Source: Nocardia vermiculata NBRC 100427
Lineage (GTDB): Bacteria; Actinomycetota; Actinomycetes; Mycobacteriales; Mycobacteriaceae
Direction: 5' to 3'
Assembly (NCBI RefSeq): GCF_001613265.1
Contig: NZ_BDCA01000001.1
Coordinates: 434,001-498,000 of the forward strand
Length of the DNA stretch: 64,000 nucleotides
The first letter of the stretch is position 1, and every line of letters begins with the position of its first letter. Of this stretch, positions 47,635 to 56,165 are shown piece by piece. A program made the position numbers and the translations under genes. The notes beneath the pieces are model-generated. The model worked only from the letters and a program-made list of their open reading frames with translations, did no database searches and was not told where the DNA came from.

Positions 47635-48555
47635 TCATCGCGTGGTGATCGCCATCCGCCCGAGGGTACGGCGGGCGGCGATCTCGGCGATGACGCCGGC
47701 CAGCCCGGCCCGCTCGGCGATCCGAACCCGCGGCCGCAACGCCTTCTCCCGCAGCAGTTTCCACATCTGCTCCCGCCATTGCCGGACGAGTTCGGGCCGG
47801 GTGCGGGACGGCAGGGCGACGGAGAACGCGGTGACGGTCTTGCACTCACCCAGCAGTGTGGCGGCATCCACGGCGCCGCCGGCGGCGCTGAAGGCCACCA
47901 GCACACCGTACGGTGCGAGCTGATCCACCCCGCGCTGCACCAGCTTCCCTCCGACGCCGTCGAGTACGACATCGACGGCCGGTGGCCACTGCTCGTCGTA
48001 GGTGACGACGTCGTCGGCGCCGCAGTCCCGAACGAATCCCGCTTTGTCCGCCGAACCCACCGCGGCCGTCACCCGCGCGGCCCCCGCCGCACGGGCCAGT
48101 TGCAGCGCGAGATGCCCGCATCCACTGGCCGCCCCGGTGATCAGTACCGATTTTCCCGCCACCGATCCCGCGGCGTGCAGCGCACCCGAGGCAACCAGGC
48201 CGCCACGCACCACGGCCAGTGCCTCGGCGGAGCCGACACCCTCGGGTATCGCGGTGACCAATGCGGGGGCGGCACAGACGTGGTCGTCGTAGACGGATTC
48301 GAAGACCACCCCTCCGATGCGGCGCCCGAGCCACTCGGAATCGGTATCGTCCCCGACGGCGACGACCGTGCCGACCATCTCCCCGCCCGGGTCGGCCACC
48401 GGATCGGCGCGCAGCATCCGGACGGTGCCGATTCCGACACCGGCCAACTCGACCCGGACCAGCAGTTGCCCCGGACCGGGCTGCGGCCGAGGACGATCGA
48501 CGCACTGCGCCATCGAGCTGCCGTCTGGCCCAGCCGAGAATCGAATGCCCTGCAC
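47635..48555 (-). CDS. zinc-independent quinone oxidoreductase-like MDR protein
   Basis: 306 residues from GTG 48555 (VQGIRFSAGPDGSSMAQCV) with AAAGGCGG upstream. GroES-like domain (GQLLVRVELAGVGIGTVRML), then a Rossmann domain with SVLITGAASGCGHLALQLARAAGA. The structural-zinc cysteines and catalytic zinc ligands of alcohol dehydrogenases are absent, placing it with quinone oxidoreductases/enoyl reductases. Substrate unknown. Divergent from a TetR regulator across a symmetric operator region. Confidence 0.87.
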   Translation of the reverse strand: MQGIRFSAGPDGSSMAQCVDRPRPQPGPGQLLVRVELAGVGIGTVRMLRADPVADPGGEMVGTVVAVGDDTDSEWLGRRIGGVVFESVYDDHVCAAPALVTAIPEGVGSAEALAVVRGGLVASGALHAAGSVAGKSVLITGAASGCGHLALQLARAAGAARVTAAVGSADKAGFVRDCGADDVVTYDEQWPPAVDVVLDGVGGKLVQRGVDQLAPYGVLVAFSAAGGAVDAATLLGECKTVTAFSVALPSRTRPELVRQWREQMWKLLREKALRPRVRIAERAGLAGVIAEIAARRTLGRMAITTR

Positions 48556-48640
48556 GACGCCGCCTTTCGAGGTCAGTGCGCGAGTACCGGATCTGCGGTC
48601 TGCCGGGAGCGTCGGCGGATCGAGATCAGCGCACAAAAAC

Positions 48641-48706
48641 TTACTACGAGAGTAATTTTATGTCCGTACACATACTAGGGCAAGAGTATTTTTACCCTCG
48701 TAGTAA
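48641..48706. promoter_or_regulatory. TetR operator region between the MDR and TetR genes
   Basis: TTACTACGAGAGTAA (48641-48655) and TTACCCTCGTAGTAA (48692-48706) are inverted copies of one 15-bp motif with a single mismatch. Between them ATACT and AGTAT (48672-48676, 48685-48689) form a third, weaker dyad. AT-rich and placed over both divergent promoters. Confidence 0.7.
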
Positions 48707-48716
48707 CATTGCTGCC

Positions 48717-49385
48717 ATGACCAGTACGACCCCCGGTCTCCGAGCGACGAAGAAGCAGCAGACGCGCCAGGAAATCTCCGACGCCGCGACCCGCCTGTTC
48801 ATCGAGCACGGCTTCGAGCCGACCACGATCGCGCAGATCGCCGCCGCCGCGCGCGTGGCGAAGAAGACCGTGACCAATTACTTCCCCCGCAAGGAAGACC
48901 TGGCGCTGGACCGGCACGAGCACTTCGTCGCCGCACTCGCCGACGCCGTGACCGCGCGCCGCGCCGGCGAATCGGCCCTGACCGCGCTACGCACCCGATT
49001 CCATCGAGCCGCGCAAACCTACGACGCCGACGCCGGATTCTCGGGGCCACAGTTCAGCCGGATGCTCACCACCAGCCCCACCCTTACCGCACGCCTGCGC
49101 GAGCTACAGGACCTGCGCGAACACGCCCTGGCCGCAGCGCTTCCCGGTGACGACCTGATGCGCCGTGCCGCCGCCGCACAACTCGGCGCGGCACATCGCC
49201 TGCTGTTCCAGCGCATTCAGGAGCTCCAACTGGCACACCTGCCACGACCCGACATCACCGCAACCATGACCGCCGAGGCCGAGCGGATCTTCGACCTGCT
49301 CGAGCCTGCGTTCGGCACCTACGGAGTGGACCGGATCACCGCGACAGGCGAATCACCCCACGGGGACCGTCCCACGGCACCGTAA
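48717..49385 (+). CDS. TetR family transcriptional regulator
   Basis: 222 residues from ATG 48717 (MTSTTPGLRATKKQQ). HTH: TRQEISDAATRLFIEHGFEPTTIAQIAAAARVAKKTVTNYFPRKEDLAL (about residues 14-62). The C-terminal half is helical with an ERIFDLLEPAFG end. Separated from the MDR reductase by a 160-bp region carrying repeated dyads; it probably represses both genes. Confidence 0.9.
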   Translation: MTSTTPGLRATKKQQTRQEISDAATRLFIEHGFEPTTIAQIAAAARVAKKTVTNYFPRKEDLALDRHEHFVAALADAVTARRAGESALTALRTRFHRAAQTYDADAGFSGPQFSRMLTTSPTLTARLRELQDLREHALAAALPGDDLMRRAAAAQLGAAHRLLFQRIQELQLAHLPRPDITATMTAEAERIFDLLEPAFGTYGVDRITATGESPHGDRPTAP

Positions 49386-49442
49386 CCCTTCCGAGACTGG
49401 TTAATCATTCGCTACCCCACCTGCCGGACTTATTCTGCCCAC

Positions 49443-50033
49443 ATGACAACCAGCAAAGAATCAGTTTCCGAAGGGCCACTGCATCTGCTGGCCCGCGGCG
49501 CATGGCAATCGATGGTGGTCATCGGGTTGCTGTCGGTAGTGGTCGGCATCATCGTGCTGATCTGGCCCGGCCCGACACTCGCGGTGGCCGGGGTGCTGTT
49601 CGGCATCTATCTGCTGATCTCCGGGATCCTGCAGCTGGTTGCCGCCTTCGGCCCGCACGTCGGCACCGGTTACCGGGTGCTGACTCTCATCAGTGGCATC
49701 CTGTCGTTCATCCTGGCCTTCCTGTGCTTCCGCAGTATCGGTAGCTCCCTGGTCCTGCTGGGCCTGTGGATCGGCATCAGCTGGCTGTTCCGCGGCATCT
49801 CGGCAATGGTGGCGGGAGCCGAAGCACCGGAGGGGGTTCCGGGACGTGGCTGGTCGGTCCTGTTCGGGGTATTGCTGCTGATCGGCGGGATCGCACTGGT
49901 GGTCTGGCCGATTCACTCGATCACGGTGCTGGCGCTGGTGGTGGGCTGGTGGCTGATCTTCATGGGCGCGATGGAGATCGTGTACGCGATCGAAGTCCGC
50001 CTCGTCGCGAAGAAAACCCCCGCCTCTCTGTAG
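49443..50033 (+). CDS. HdeD family (DUF308) membrane protein
   Basis: 196 residues with six membrane helices (VVIGLLSVVVGIIVLIWPGPTL, VAGVLFGIYLLISGILQLVAAF, VLTLISGILSFILAFLCF, GSSLVLLGLWIGISWLF, WSVLFGVLLLIGGIALVVWP, ITVLALVVGWWLIFMGAMEI). Repeated helix-WPxxxI-helix pattern is the DUF308 hallmark. HdeD helps E. coli withstand acid at high cell density; in actinobacteria the role is unproven. Stands 86 bp before a GlsB-type gene, another stress membrane protein. Confidence 0.9.
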   Translation: MTTSKESVSEGPLHLLARGAWQSMVVIGLLSVVVGIIVLIWPGPTLAVAGVLFGIYLLISGILQLVAAFGPHVGTGYRVLTLISGILSFILAFLCFRSIGSSLVLLGLWIGISWLFRGISAMVAGAEAPEGVPGRGWSVLFGVLLLIGGIALVVWPIHSITVLALVVGWWLIFMGAMEIVYAIEVRLVAKKTPASL

Positions 50034-50119
50034 CCCGCACCGCCGGTGCGGGTGCGCGACTCCCGGTCTGTTGCTACCGTCGGATTCCGACATTCCGGTT
50101 GCCAGCAAGGAGATTCACC

Positions 50120-50383
50120 ATGGGAATCATCACGATGATCATCATCGGCCTCATCGCCGGCGCCATCGCACGTCTACTGGTCCCCGGTAAGGAGGACTTC
50201 GGCTGGATCATGACGATCGTTCTCGGCATCGTCGGTGGTTATGTCGGCGGCACCCTGGGCAGTCTGGTCTTCGCCCCGCACAAGTTCGACTTGCGTCCGC
50301 CGGTCGAGCACAGCTTCATCGGCGCCATCATCGGTGCCGTGATCATCCTGATCATCTACAAGGCGGTTCGCAGCCGCACCTAG
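50120..50383 (+). CDS. GlsB/YeaQ/YmgE family stress membrane protein
   Basis: 87 residues, ATG 50120 after AAGGAGA. Glycine-zipper-like helices IITMIIIGLIAGAIARLLVPG, WIMTIVLGIVGGYVGGTLGSLVF and GAIIGAVIILIIYKAV. Transglycosylase-associated family, induced by stress or alkaline shock in other bacteria. Function not known in detail. May be co-transcribed with the HdeD gene. Confidence 0.92.
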   Translation: MGIITMIIIGLIAGAIARLLVPGKEDFGWIMTIVLGIVGGYVGGTLGSLVFAPHKFDLRPPVEHSFIGAIIGAVIILIIYKAVRSRT

Positions 50384-50397
50384 TCACCGCTCCCCGG

Positions 50398-50414
50398 CCC
50401 GGCGGCACGCCGGG
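50398..50414. terminator. shared terminator between glsB-like and mce genes
   Basis: CCCGGCG GCA CGCCGGG, 7-bp perfect arms, filling the 31-bp gap between two convergent genes. Confidence 0.6.
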
Positions 50415-51464
50415 TCAGGGACGGCAGACCTCCGACTGGGAGTGTCCGCCGATCTGCGAAAATATCCCGCGGGGGAACAGAATTCCGTAGAGCGAGACAT
50501 CCAGCGAGCACACATAGGCGTTCGCGTAGGCGCCGTCCTGGGTGAACTTCCCGACATCGGAGAGAATCCCGGGGAGGTCGATGGCAGCCTGATCCAGTTT
50601 CGCTCCGTTGTCGATCAGCAGGGTCAGCGCATCATGCGTGGCGTTCTGCACCGGCGCGAGCCGCGGCTGCACCTGGGAGACCATTCGCACCAGACTGTCA
50701 CTGGCGGTGGCGATCTGCGTCGTCGACGCCAGCAGCGACTGCCCCTGATCGTAGAGGCCGCCGATCAACGCCCTGGTCTGGGTGATCAACGTTTCCAGCT
50801 CGCCGCTGCGCCGGGCCAGCCCCGACATGACGCCGGACAGATTGGTGATGATGTCGCCGAGGATCGCGTCCCGGCGTTGGAAGTCCGTGGCCAGGCCCGC
50901 GGCCTGGGTGATGAAGGTGGACAACGAGACCCCGTCGCCCTGCAGCGCTTGAATGAGAGTCATCGACAGGTCGTTGACCTTCGCGGGCTCCAGGTTCTCG
51001 AACAGCGGCTGGAAACCGTTGAGGAATCCGGAGATGTCGAACGACGGTTCGGTGCGCTCCACCGGGATCCGGGCGCCGGAGCGCAGCAGCCGCGCATCGG
51101 GAGCACTTCCGGGGGCCAGCGCCACGTAGCGCTGCCCGATCAGGTTCTGATAGCGGACCAGGGCTTTGGTATCGGTGAACAGGTGCTGATCACGCTGCAC
51201 CTCGAACGTCACCCGAGCCAGATGCTTATTGGTCGCCTCGTCGCGCTGCAATCCGATCGCGGTCACTTTCCCCACCCGCACCCCCGCGATGCGCACATCG
51301 TCGTTGGGACGTAATCCGAGCACATCGGTGAAGATCGCGGTGTAGGTGTCGGTCGACCCTTTCACCGTGCGCGCCAACGTATTCCAGATCACGACGGTGA
51401 CCAGAACCGACACGATCGCGAATATGCCGAACCCGAGAGCCTGCTTGCGGATACTCATCGGCAT
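50415..51464 (-). CDS. orphan Mce (mammalian cell entry) family protein
   Basis: 349 residues. One N-terminal anchor (ALGFGIFAIVSVLVTVVIWNTLA), then the MCE/MlaD domain: YTAIFTDVLGLRPNDDVRIAGVRVGKVTAIGL and TKALVRYQNLIGQRYVALAPG (about residues 40-120). A long helical region (about 140-300) follows and the end carries paired cysteines (YVCSLDVS, SEVCRP). Closest in layout to MceB-type subunits. Mce proteins normally come in sets of six with YrbE permeases; none is here, so it must assemble with a set encoded elsewhere or act alone. ATG 51458 is an alternative start. Confidence 0.9.
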   Translation of the reverse strand: MPMSIRKQALGFGIFAIVSVLVTVVIWNTLARTVKGSTDTYTAIFTDVLGLRPNDDVRIAGVRVGKVTAIGLQRDEATNKHLARVTFEVQRDQHLFTDTKALVRYQNLIGQRYVALAPGSAPDARLLRSGARIPVERTEPSFDISGFLNGFQPLFENLEPAKVNDLSMTLIQALQGDGVSLSTFITQAAGLATDFQRRDAILGDIITNLSGVMSGLARRSGELETLITQTRALIGGLYDQGQSLLASTTQIATASDSLVRMVSQVQPRLAPVQNATHDALTLLIDNGAKLDQAAIDLPGILSDVGKFTQDGAYANAYVCSLDVSLYGILFPRGIFSQIGGHSQSEVCRP

Positions 51465-51646
51465 CCGGAACCACGAACGAGCAAACCACGCCTCCTCGAA
51501 CTTCCCTGCGAAACCCGAACATCGGCCATGCTTGTGGTAATCGCAGGTAGAGTAGTCGGCCGCGCGATCGTGTGACCTGCGCCACGCCGCAGCGAAGGCA
51601 GGTGGATCGGATCATCCGACCGGAGCGAGACGAGGGACCGCACAAG

Positions 51647-51680
51647 ACAACAGCCCGGCGCCGAAGCGCCGGGCTGTTGT
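51647..51680 (-). terminator. very strong terminator hairpin
   Basis: Perfect 15-bp arms ACAACAGCCCGGCGC / GCGCCGGGCTGTTGT around the tetraloop CGAA. On the minus strand it lies 63 nt past the stop at 51744. Confidence 0.8.
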
Positions 51681-51743
51681 GCGGCCGGAATGTTCTGTAT
51701 GTCCGCCGGGTGGACGGTCGGGGACCCTCGGGTACGGACCCGA

Positions 51744-52952
51744 TCAGTCGATGATCGTGCCGTTCGCGGCGGCCCGCTGCTTGGCGGCCCGGGCACGTTT
51801 GCGCTCGGCCCGCAGTTCGGCGAGTTCCTGTTCGAGGGTGTCGGCGATACGGAACTGGCCGGTGTCGTAATCGGCCAGCGGATCCTCGTCGGCCAGATCG
51901 GCTTTCGCCGATTTCTTCCCACCGTCGGCATCCGAATCGGAATCGGAGCGGCTGCTCGGCGTCTTCTTCGGAGTCCAGATATCGGGCTCGACCACCGGGT
52001 CGACCGTTTCCACGGTCTCGGCCGTGTCGGCCGGCTCCGCCGAATCCGCGGCAGTGGCTGCGGCCGGCTTGGCCTCGTCGGCGCCCGGCAATGCTGCCAT
52101 CGACGACGTCGGCCGGGTGTCGGGTGCGGACTGACGGATGAAGCTGACGAAGGTCGGCATGGTGCGGCGGATCTGCTCGGCCGGGTCGGGGAGGTCCCGT
52201 ACCTGTTCGGTCGCCTGCAGAATGGCCTGGCCGTACCGCTGACTGGCCGCGTCGTGCACCAGCAGCGCGACACCGATCATCACCGGCGCCACCGCGTGGA
52301 CACCGACGTTGTACCAGTCACCGCCACGCAGATACGGGTAGGTGTTGAGACCGACGGTCAATGCCAGCAGCGCCAATTCGGCCAGTGCGACCTGGCGGCG
52401 ACTCTGCAGGATGCCCCATTCGGAGACCTTGTTGGTACCGATCATGATCACGACCAGACACACGCTGATCATGGCCTCGAGCAGGTAGCTGAACCAGTAC
52501 AGCGGATCGGTGGGACCACCGGGGGCGATGTTGTGCTGCACGTTGACCGCGGACCACAGCATGCCGGCGACGACGACACCCGCGAGGGCACGCATCGACC
52601 ACGCACGGTGTCGGTACAGCGAGGCCAGTTTGGCGTGGGGGCTCGATTCCCGCCGCTGAGCCGCAATTGCCTTGCGGGCCATCAACAGATCTCGCATATC
52701 GGCCTTCGCGATCGCTTCGGAGGTCTGCCTGGCGCGGTCGGATGTGGACGCCGCGGCCTGCACATTCTTCCAGCGCTGCTCGCGCTCCTGTTCACGAATT
52801 TTCTCCGCGAGGTCACGTTCGGCGTGAAGCTCGTTCTCCGAGAGAGCCTCGGTCAACGCCGGATCGAACTGATAAGCCAACCGCCCGCGGGCCTTCTCGA
52901 CCCGGCGTGCGAGCTGTCCGACCTCGTCTTCTCCGGGGGATTCGACGGTCAA
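51744..52952 (-). CDS. multi-pass membrane protein of unknown family, 402 residues
   Basis: N-terminal coiled coil (ALSENELHAERDLAEKIREQEREQRWKNV), then four hydrophobic helices between about residues 118 and 235 (MRALAGVVVAGMLWSAV, WFSYLLEAMISVCLVVIMIG, LAELALLALTVGLNTYPYL, GVHAVAPVMIGVALLVHDAA). The last 120 residues are acidic and disordered, ending in a charged helix (LEQELAELRAERKRARAAK). The layout recalls DUF2637/SpdB-type transfer proteins of actinobacterial plasmids and integrative elements, but no other element genes are near, so this is only a suggestion. Start is TTG at 52952, directly after an in-frame TAG; no better start exists upstream. Confidence 0.8.
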   Translation of the reverse strand: MTVESPGEDEVGQLARRVEKARGRLAYQFDPALTEALSENELHAERDLAEKIREQEREQRWKNVQAAASTSDRARQTSEAIAKADMRDLLMARKAIAAQRRESSPHAKLASLYRHRAWSMRALAGVVVAGMLWSAVNVQHNIAPGGPTDPLYWFSYLLEAMISVCLVVIMIGTNKVSEWGILQSRRQVALAELALLALTVGLNTYPYLRGGDWYNVGVHAVAPVMIGVALLVHDAASQRYGQAILQATEQVRDLPDPAEQIRRTMPTFVSFIRQSAPDTRPTSSMAALPGADEAKPAAATAADSAEPADTAETVETVDPVVEPDIWTPKKTPSSRSDSDSDADGGKKSAKADLADEDPLADYDTGQFRIADTLEQELAELRAERKRARAAKQRAAANGTIID

Positions 52953-53080
52953 CTAGACCACCGCCCGGTGTGAAACGGTGGCCGACAGGTGTTCACGAAG
53001 TGAGAACGGCACATGCCATTCATAGTCGATGAACCGCCATATGCGAAACTGCGGATTTGCCGTAACGCCAGACTTATTCG

Positions 53081-53120
53081 GTTTGCGTCGGCGTGTCGCT
53101 CGCGGCACGCCGACGCAAAC
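53081..53120 (-). terminator. long perfect hairpin between two unknown genes
   Basis: GTTTGCGTCGGCGTG (53081-53095) / CACGCCGACGCAAAC (53106-53120), 15-bp perfect arms, 10-nt loop, about 107 nt past the stop at 53227. The rest of the 274-bp gap shows nothing else. Confidence 0.6.
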
Positions 53121-53226
53121 TCCTGGACAACCACCACATTCGGCGTGATACGGCGCCGGCGGAGCTCCGGTACGCGAGATCAGGCCGCCGCAGCGGCCGG
53201 GATATCGGGCCTCGGCGGCAGCGAGA

Positions 53227-53580
53227 TCAGGCTGCGGCGGCAGCGACGGCGAGACGACCCCGGACCTCGTCCGCATCCGCCACGTCGACGACGATCCGGC
53301 TGAATTCGGTACCGGACAATTCGATTCGGATACCGCGACCGTCGAACCTGGTGTCCCAGAATTCCTTGCGGCCACGGCCCCGGAAGACTCCGGCCGCGAT
53401 CACGCCCGGGAAGAAGGTGCCCGGCGCGCGCATCCACGGCGGCCGCAGATCCACTTCCGCCGGCGCGATCTCACGCACGTGCGACAGATCGAAACTCACC
53501 CGTTCGCACAAAGCGAGGACCCGATGGGCGCCCCGAATCTCGACGGTGACCTTCGTACCAGTGATCTCGATGTCGACCAT
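53227..53580 (-). CDS. hypothetical small beta-rich protein (PH-like)
   Basis: 117 residues from ATG 53580 (MVDIEITGTKVTVEIRGAHRVLAL). Strand-rich with the phrase WMRAPGTFFPGVIAAGVFRGRGRKEFWDTRFDGRGIRIELSG TEF and a short C-terminal helix (DADEVRGRLAVAAAAA). This matches a family of actinobacterial hypotheticals with a bacterial-PH-like fold; no function is established. No signal peptide. Alone on its transcript. Confidence 0.75.
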   Translation of the reverse strand: MVDIEITGTKVTVEIRGAHRVLALCERVSFDLSHVREIAPAEVDLRPPWMRAPGTFFPGVIAAGVFRGRGRKEFWDTRFDGRGIRIELSGTEFSRIVVDVADADEVRGRLAVAAAAA

Positions 53581-53710
53581 CGCGCACCCCATCTCGCCGA
53601 GTTTCGTCCTCGGTATCCATGGTGCCGACCGGTCCTGACCGGAAACTGTGGCGTTCCTATGATTTTTCTCAGATTCTCCGCCGGTCCGACGCGGGCCGCG
53701 GTACCGGGAA

Positions 53711-54622
53711 CTACCGGGCGCGATCGGCGAGGATGCGCTGTTCGAGCCGCTGGGTCAGGGTGCGCACCCGCTTGTCGACGCTGAGTTTGTGGTCGAGCGC
53801 CACATTCACCACCCCTCGGAGCAGGGCGTAGGGCTCCCACCCCACCGGCGCCACCGCACGGGCGGAGCGATTCTCGATCGCCCCGGCGATCACCTCGGCG
53901 GCCTGCCGCGCCGTGATGCGCTGATCGAGCGGCCACGGCAACAGCGCACCGATATCGGCGCCCAGTTCGTCCTCGTCGAGCGTGCCGTGGGTCATGGCGG
54001 TCTCCACCACACCGAAGTAGACGATCCCCGCGGTGGCGCCGGTGCCACCCAGTTCGACGCGCAGCGCACGGCCCAGCTGCTCCACCCCGGCCTTGCTCAC
54101 CATGTACGGCGAACCGCCCATACCGGGTGCGAAGGCGGCGCACGAGGACACCACCACCACATGACCTTTCGCGGCGATCACATCGTCGAGCGCGGGCTGG
54201 ACGGTGTTGAAGGCGCCGGTGAGATTGATCGCCAGCACCCGATCGAATTCCTCGGGATCCAATAGTCGTACCGTGGCCGGGCGCGGCACCACGCCGGCAT
54301 TCGCCACGACCACGTCGATCCGGCCGAACCCCTCGCGCACCTGTGCGATCGCGGCGCGCACCCCGGCGCGGTCGGCGACGTCCACAGCGATGCCGACCGC
54401 ACGCACCCCCAGCGCGGCGGCACGAGCGCGGACCGCATCGGCGTCGATATCGAGCAGGGCGACATAGGCGCCGCGCCGGTGCAGCAGCCGTCCCAGTTCG
54501 TCACCGATCCCCGCGGCACCGCCGGTGATCACCACAACCCGGTCCTGTAGGTCGATCCGCTCCCCACCACCGATGACCGGAGCCAGCAGGGTACGCATCA
54601 TGTCGAAGGGGCCTGTGATCAT
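53711..54622 (-). CDS. short-chain dehydrogenase/reductase
   Basis: 303 residues, classical SDR: TGGAAGIGDELGR (NADP loop), NAG in VVVANAGVV, SSCAAFAPGMGGSPYMVSKAG with Ser and Tyr-x3-Lys. A C-terminal extension of ~50 residues (SVDKRVRTLTQRLEQRILADR) resembles membrane-lipid SDRs of mycobacteria. Its ATG overlaps the stop of the monooxygenase gene (ATGA). Last gene of the four-gene oxidation operon; probably interconverts an alcohol and ketone that the monooxygenase uses. Confidence 0.9.
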   Translation of the reverse strand: MITGPFDMMRTLLAPVIGGGERIDLQDRVVVITGGAAGIGDELGRLLHRRGAYVALLDIDADAVRARAAALGVRAVGIAVDVADRAGVRAAIAQVREGFGRIDVVVANAGVVPRPATVRLLDPEEFDRVLAINLTGAFNTVQPALDDVIAAKGHVVVVSSCAAFAPGMGGSPYMVSKAGVEQLGRALRVELGGTGATAGIVYFGVVETAMTHGTLDEDELGADIGALLPWPLDQRITARQAAEVIAGAIENRSARAVAPVGWEPYALLRGVVNVALDHKLSVDKRVRTLTQRLEQRILADRAR

Positions 54623-56130
54623 CGGATTTCACTCATCTCTGCGGTCCGCTGCTCGTGCGGGGTCAGCCGGTAGGAGTCCGGGTCGAAGGCCGCCACGCGG
54701 CGGCGATATTCGAAACTCCAGTTCGGGTACAACCCGGCGTTGTCACCCTTGTCGGTGGTGTAGTAACTGTCGCAGCCGCCGCCCAGCCAGACCGTATCGC
54801 GGCTGCGCCGGCTCATCTCGTCCAGGAAACGTTCCTGGACCGAGGTCCGGACCTCCACTCGCTCGATCTCGTTGTCACGCAGGGTCCGCAGCGCATCCAC
54901 GATATAGGCGATCTGCGATTCGATCATGAAGATCGCGGACTGGTTCCCCGCGGCCCCGAACGGCCCGAGGGTGAGGAACATGTTCGGGAAGCCCGCGATC
55001 GCCGCGCCCAGATAGCTGCTGGGCCGGCGCCGGTAGTGATCGGCCACCGAGAGACCGCCGGTGCCCACGATGCGGTCGTAGAGCTGCGGTATCGCACCGA
55101 AGCCGGTCCCCCACACGATGGTGTCGATCTCGTGTTCCACCCCGTCGGAGGTGAGGATCGAATGTTCCCGGATCTCGGCGATCGATGCCGTCACCACGTC
55201 CACGTTGTCCCGGGTGAGCGCCGGATAGTAGGCATCGGAGAAGATCGCGCGCTTACAGCCGATCATGTAGTCGGGAGTCAGGGTGCGCCGCAGTCCGCGA
55301 TCGTGGACCTGGCGGCGCAGCTGTGCCCCGGACAGGGTCTGGAAGATGTGCCGGAACCGGCGGTCCACGAATCCGACCAGACCGAAACTCTCGATGCCCG
55401 CGTAGTAGGCTCCGCGCAATGCGGTGCCCAGCAGCGGCATCCGGCGCAGCAGTGCGCGCTCGACGCCCAGGGTCGGCCGGTCCAGCCGGGACACGATCCA
55501 CGGCGCCGAGCGCTGGAATACCGTGAGCTGCTGCGCCTTCGGCGCGATCTCCGGAATGAACTGCACCGCCGAGGCTCCGGTGCCGATCACCGCGACGCGC
55601 TCACCGGTCAGGTCGTGGTCGTGGTTCCAGTGCAGCGAGTGGAACTGGGTGCCGCCGAAGTTGTCCCGGCCCGGCATGTTCGGGATCTTCGCCTCGCTGA
55701 ACGGGCCGACCGCCGAGATCAGCACATCGGCGCTGAGCATTCCCCGGTTCGTCCGCACGGTCCAGCGTCGCTGCGTCTCGTCCCATTCGGCATGCTCGAC
55801 ATCGGTACCGAATCGCATGTGCCGGATCGCGTCGTGTTCGTGCGCCACCCCGCGCAGATAGGCCAGGATCTCCGGCTGCTTGCCGTAGGTGCGTGACCAG
55901 TCGGGGTTGGGGGCGAAAGAATAGGAATACAGATGTGAGGGCACATCGCAGGCACATCCGGGATAGGTGTTGGCCTGCCAGGTGCCGCCCAGATCGTCGG
56001 CGCGTTCGAGGATCAGGAAGTCCTCGAATCCGGCCGCGCCCAGTGCGGCGGCGAGGCCGATTCCGGCGACACCGGCGCCGATGATCGCGATCGGGGTGTG
56101 TTCGACGGGTGCGCTGTCCGAACCTGCCAT
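54619..56130 (-). CDS. Baeyer-Villiger-type flavin monooxygenase
   Basis: 503 residues from ATG 56130 (AAAGGAA upstream). FAD loop IAIIGAGVAGIGLAAAL, GGTWQANTYPGCACDVPSHLYSYSF, NADPH loop VAVIGTGASAVQFIPEIA, and the fingerprint FGGTQFHSLHW (FxGxxxHxxxW), with Asn following where Pro or Asp is usual. Inserts oxygen next to a ketone, or oxidises a heteroatom. Within the operon its stop overlaps the SDR start; the reductase gene ends 36 nt upstream. Confidence 0.92.
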   Translation of the reverse strand: MAGSDSAPVEHTPIAIIGAGVAGIGLAAALGAAGFEDFLILERADDLGGTWQANTYPGCACDVPSHLYSYSFAPNPDWSRTYGKQPEILAYLRGVAHEHDAIRHMRFGTDVEHAEWDETQRRWTVRTNRGMLSADVLISAVGPFSEAKIPNMPGRDNFGGTQFHSLHWNHDHDLTGERVAVIGTGASAVQFIPEIAPKAQQLTVFQRSAPWIVSRLDRPTLGVERALLRRMPLLGTALRGAYYAGIESFGLVGFVDRRFRHIFQTLSGAQLRRQVHDRGLRRTLTPDYMIGCKRAIFSDAYYPALTRDNVDVVTASIAEIREHSILTSDGVEHEIDTIVWGTGFGAIPQLYDRIVGTGGLSVADHYRRRPSSYLGAAIAGFPNMFLTLGPFGAAGNQSAIFMIESQIAYIVDALRTLRDNEIERVEVRTSVQERFLDEMSRRSRDTVWLGGGCDSYYTTDKGDNAGLYPNWSFEYRRRVAAFDPDSYRLTPHEQRTAEMSEIR

Positions 56131-56165
56131 CGTCGAATTCCTTTCGGTGCGGGTGCGGAGCTCGC

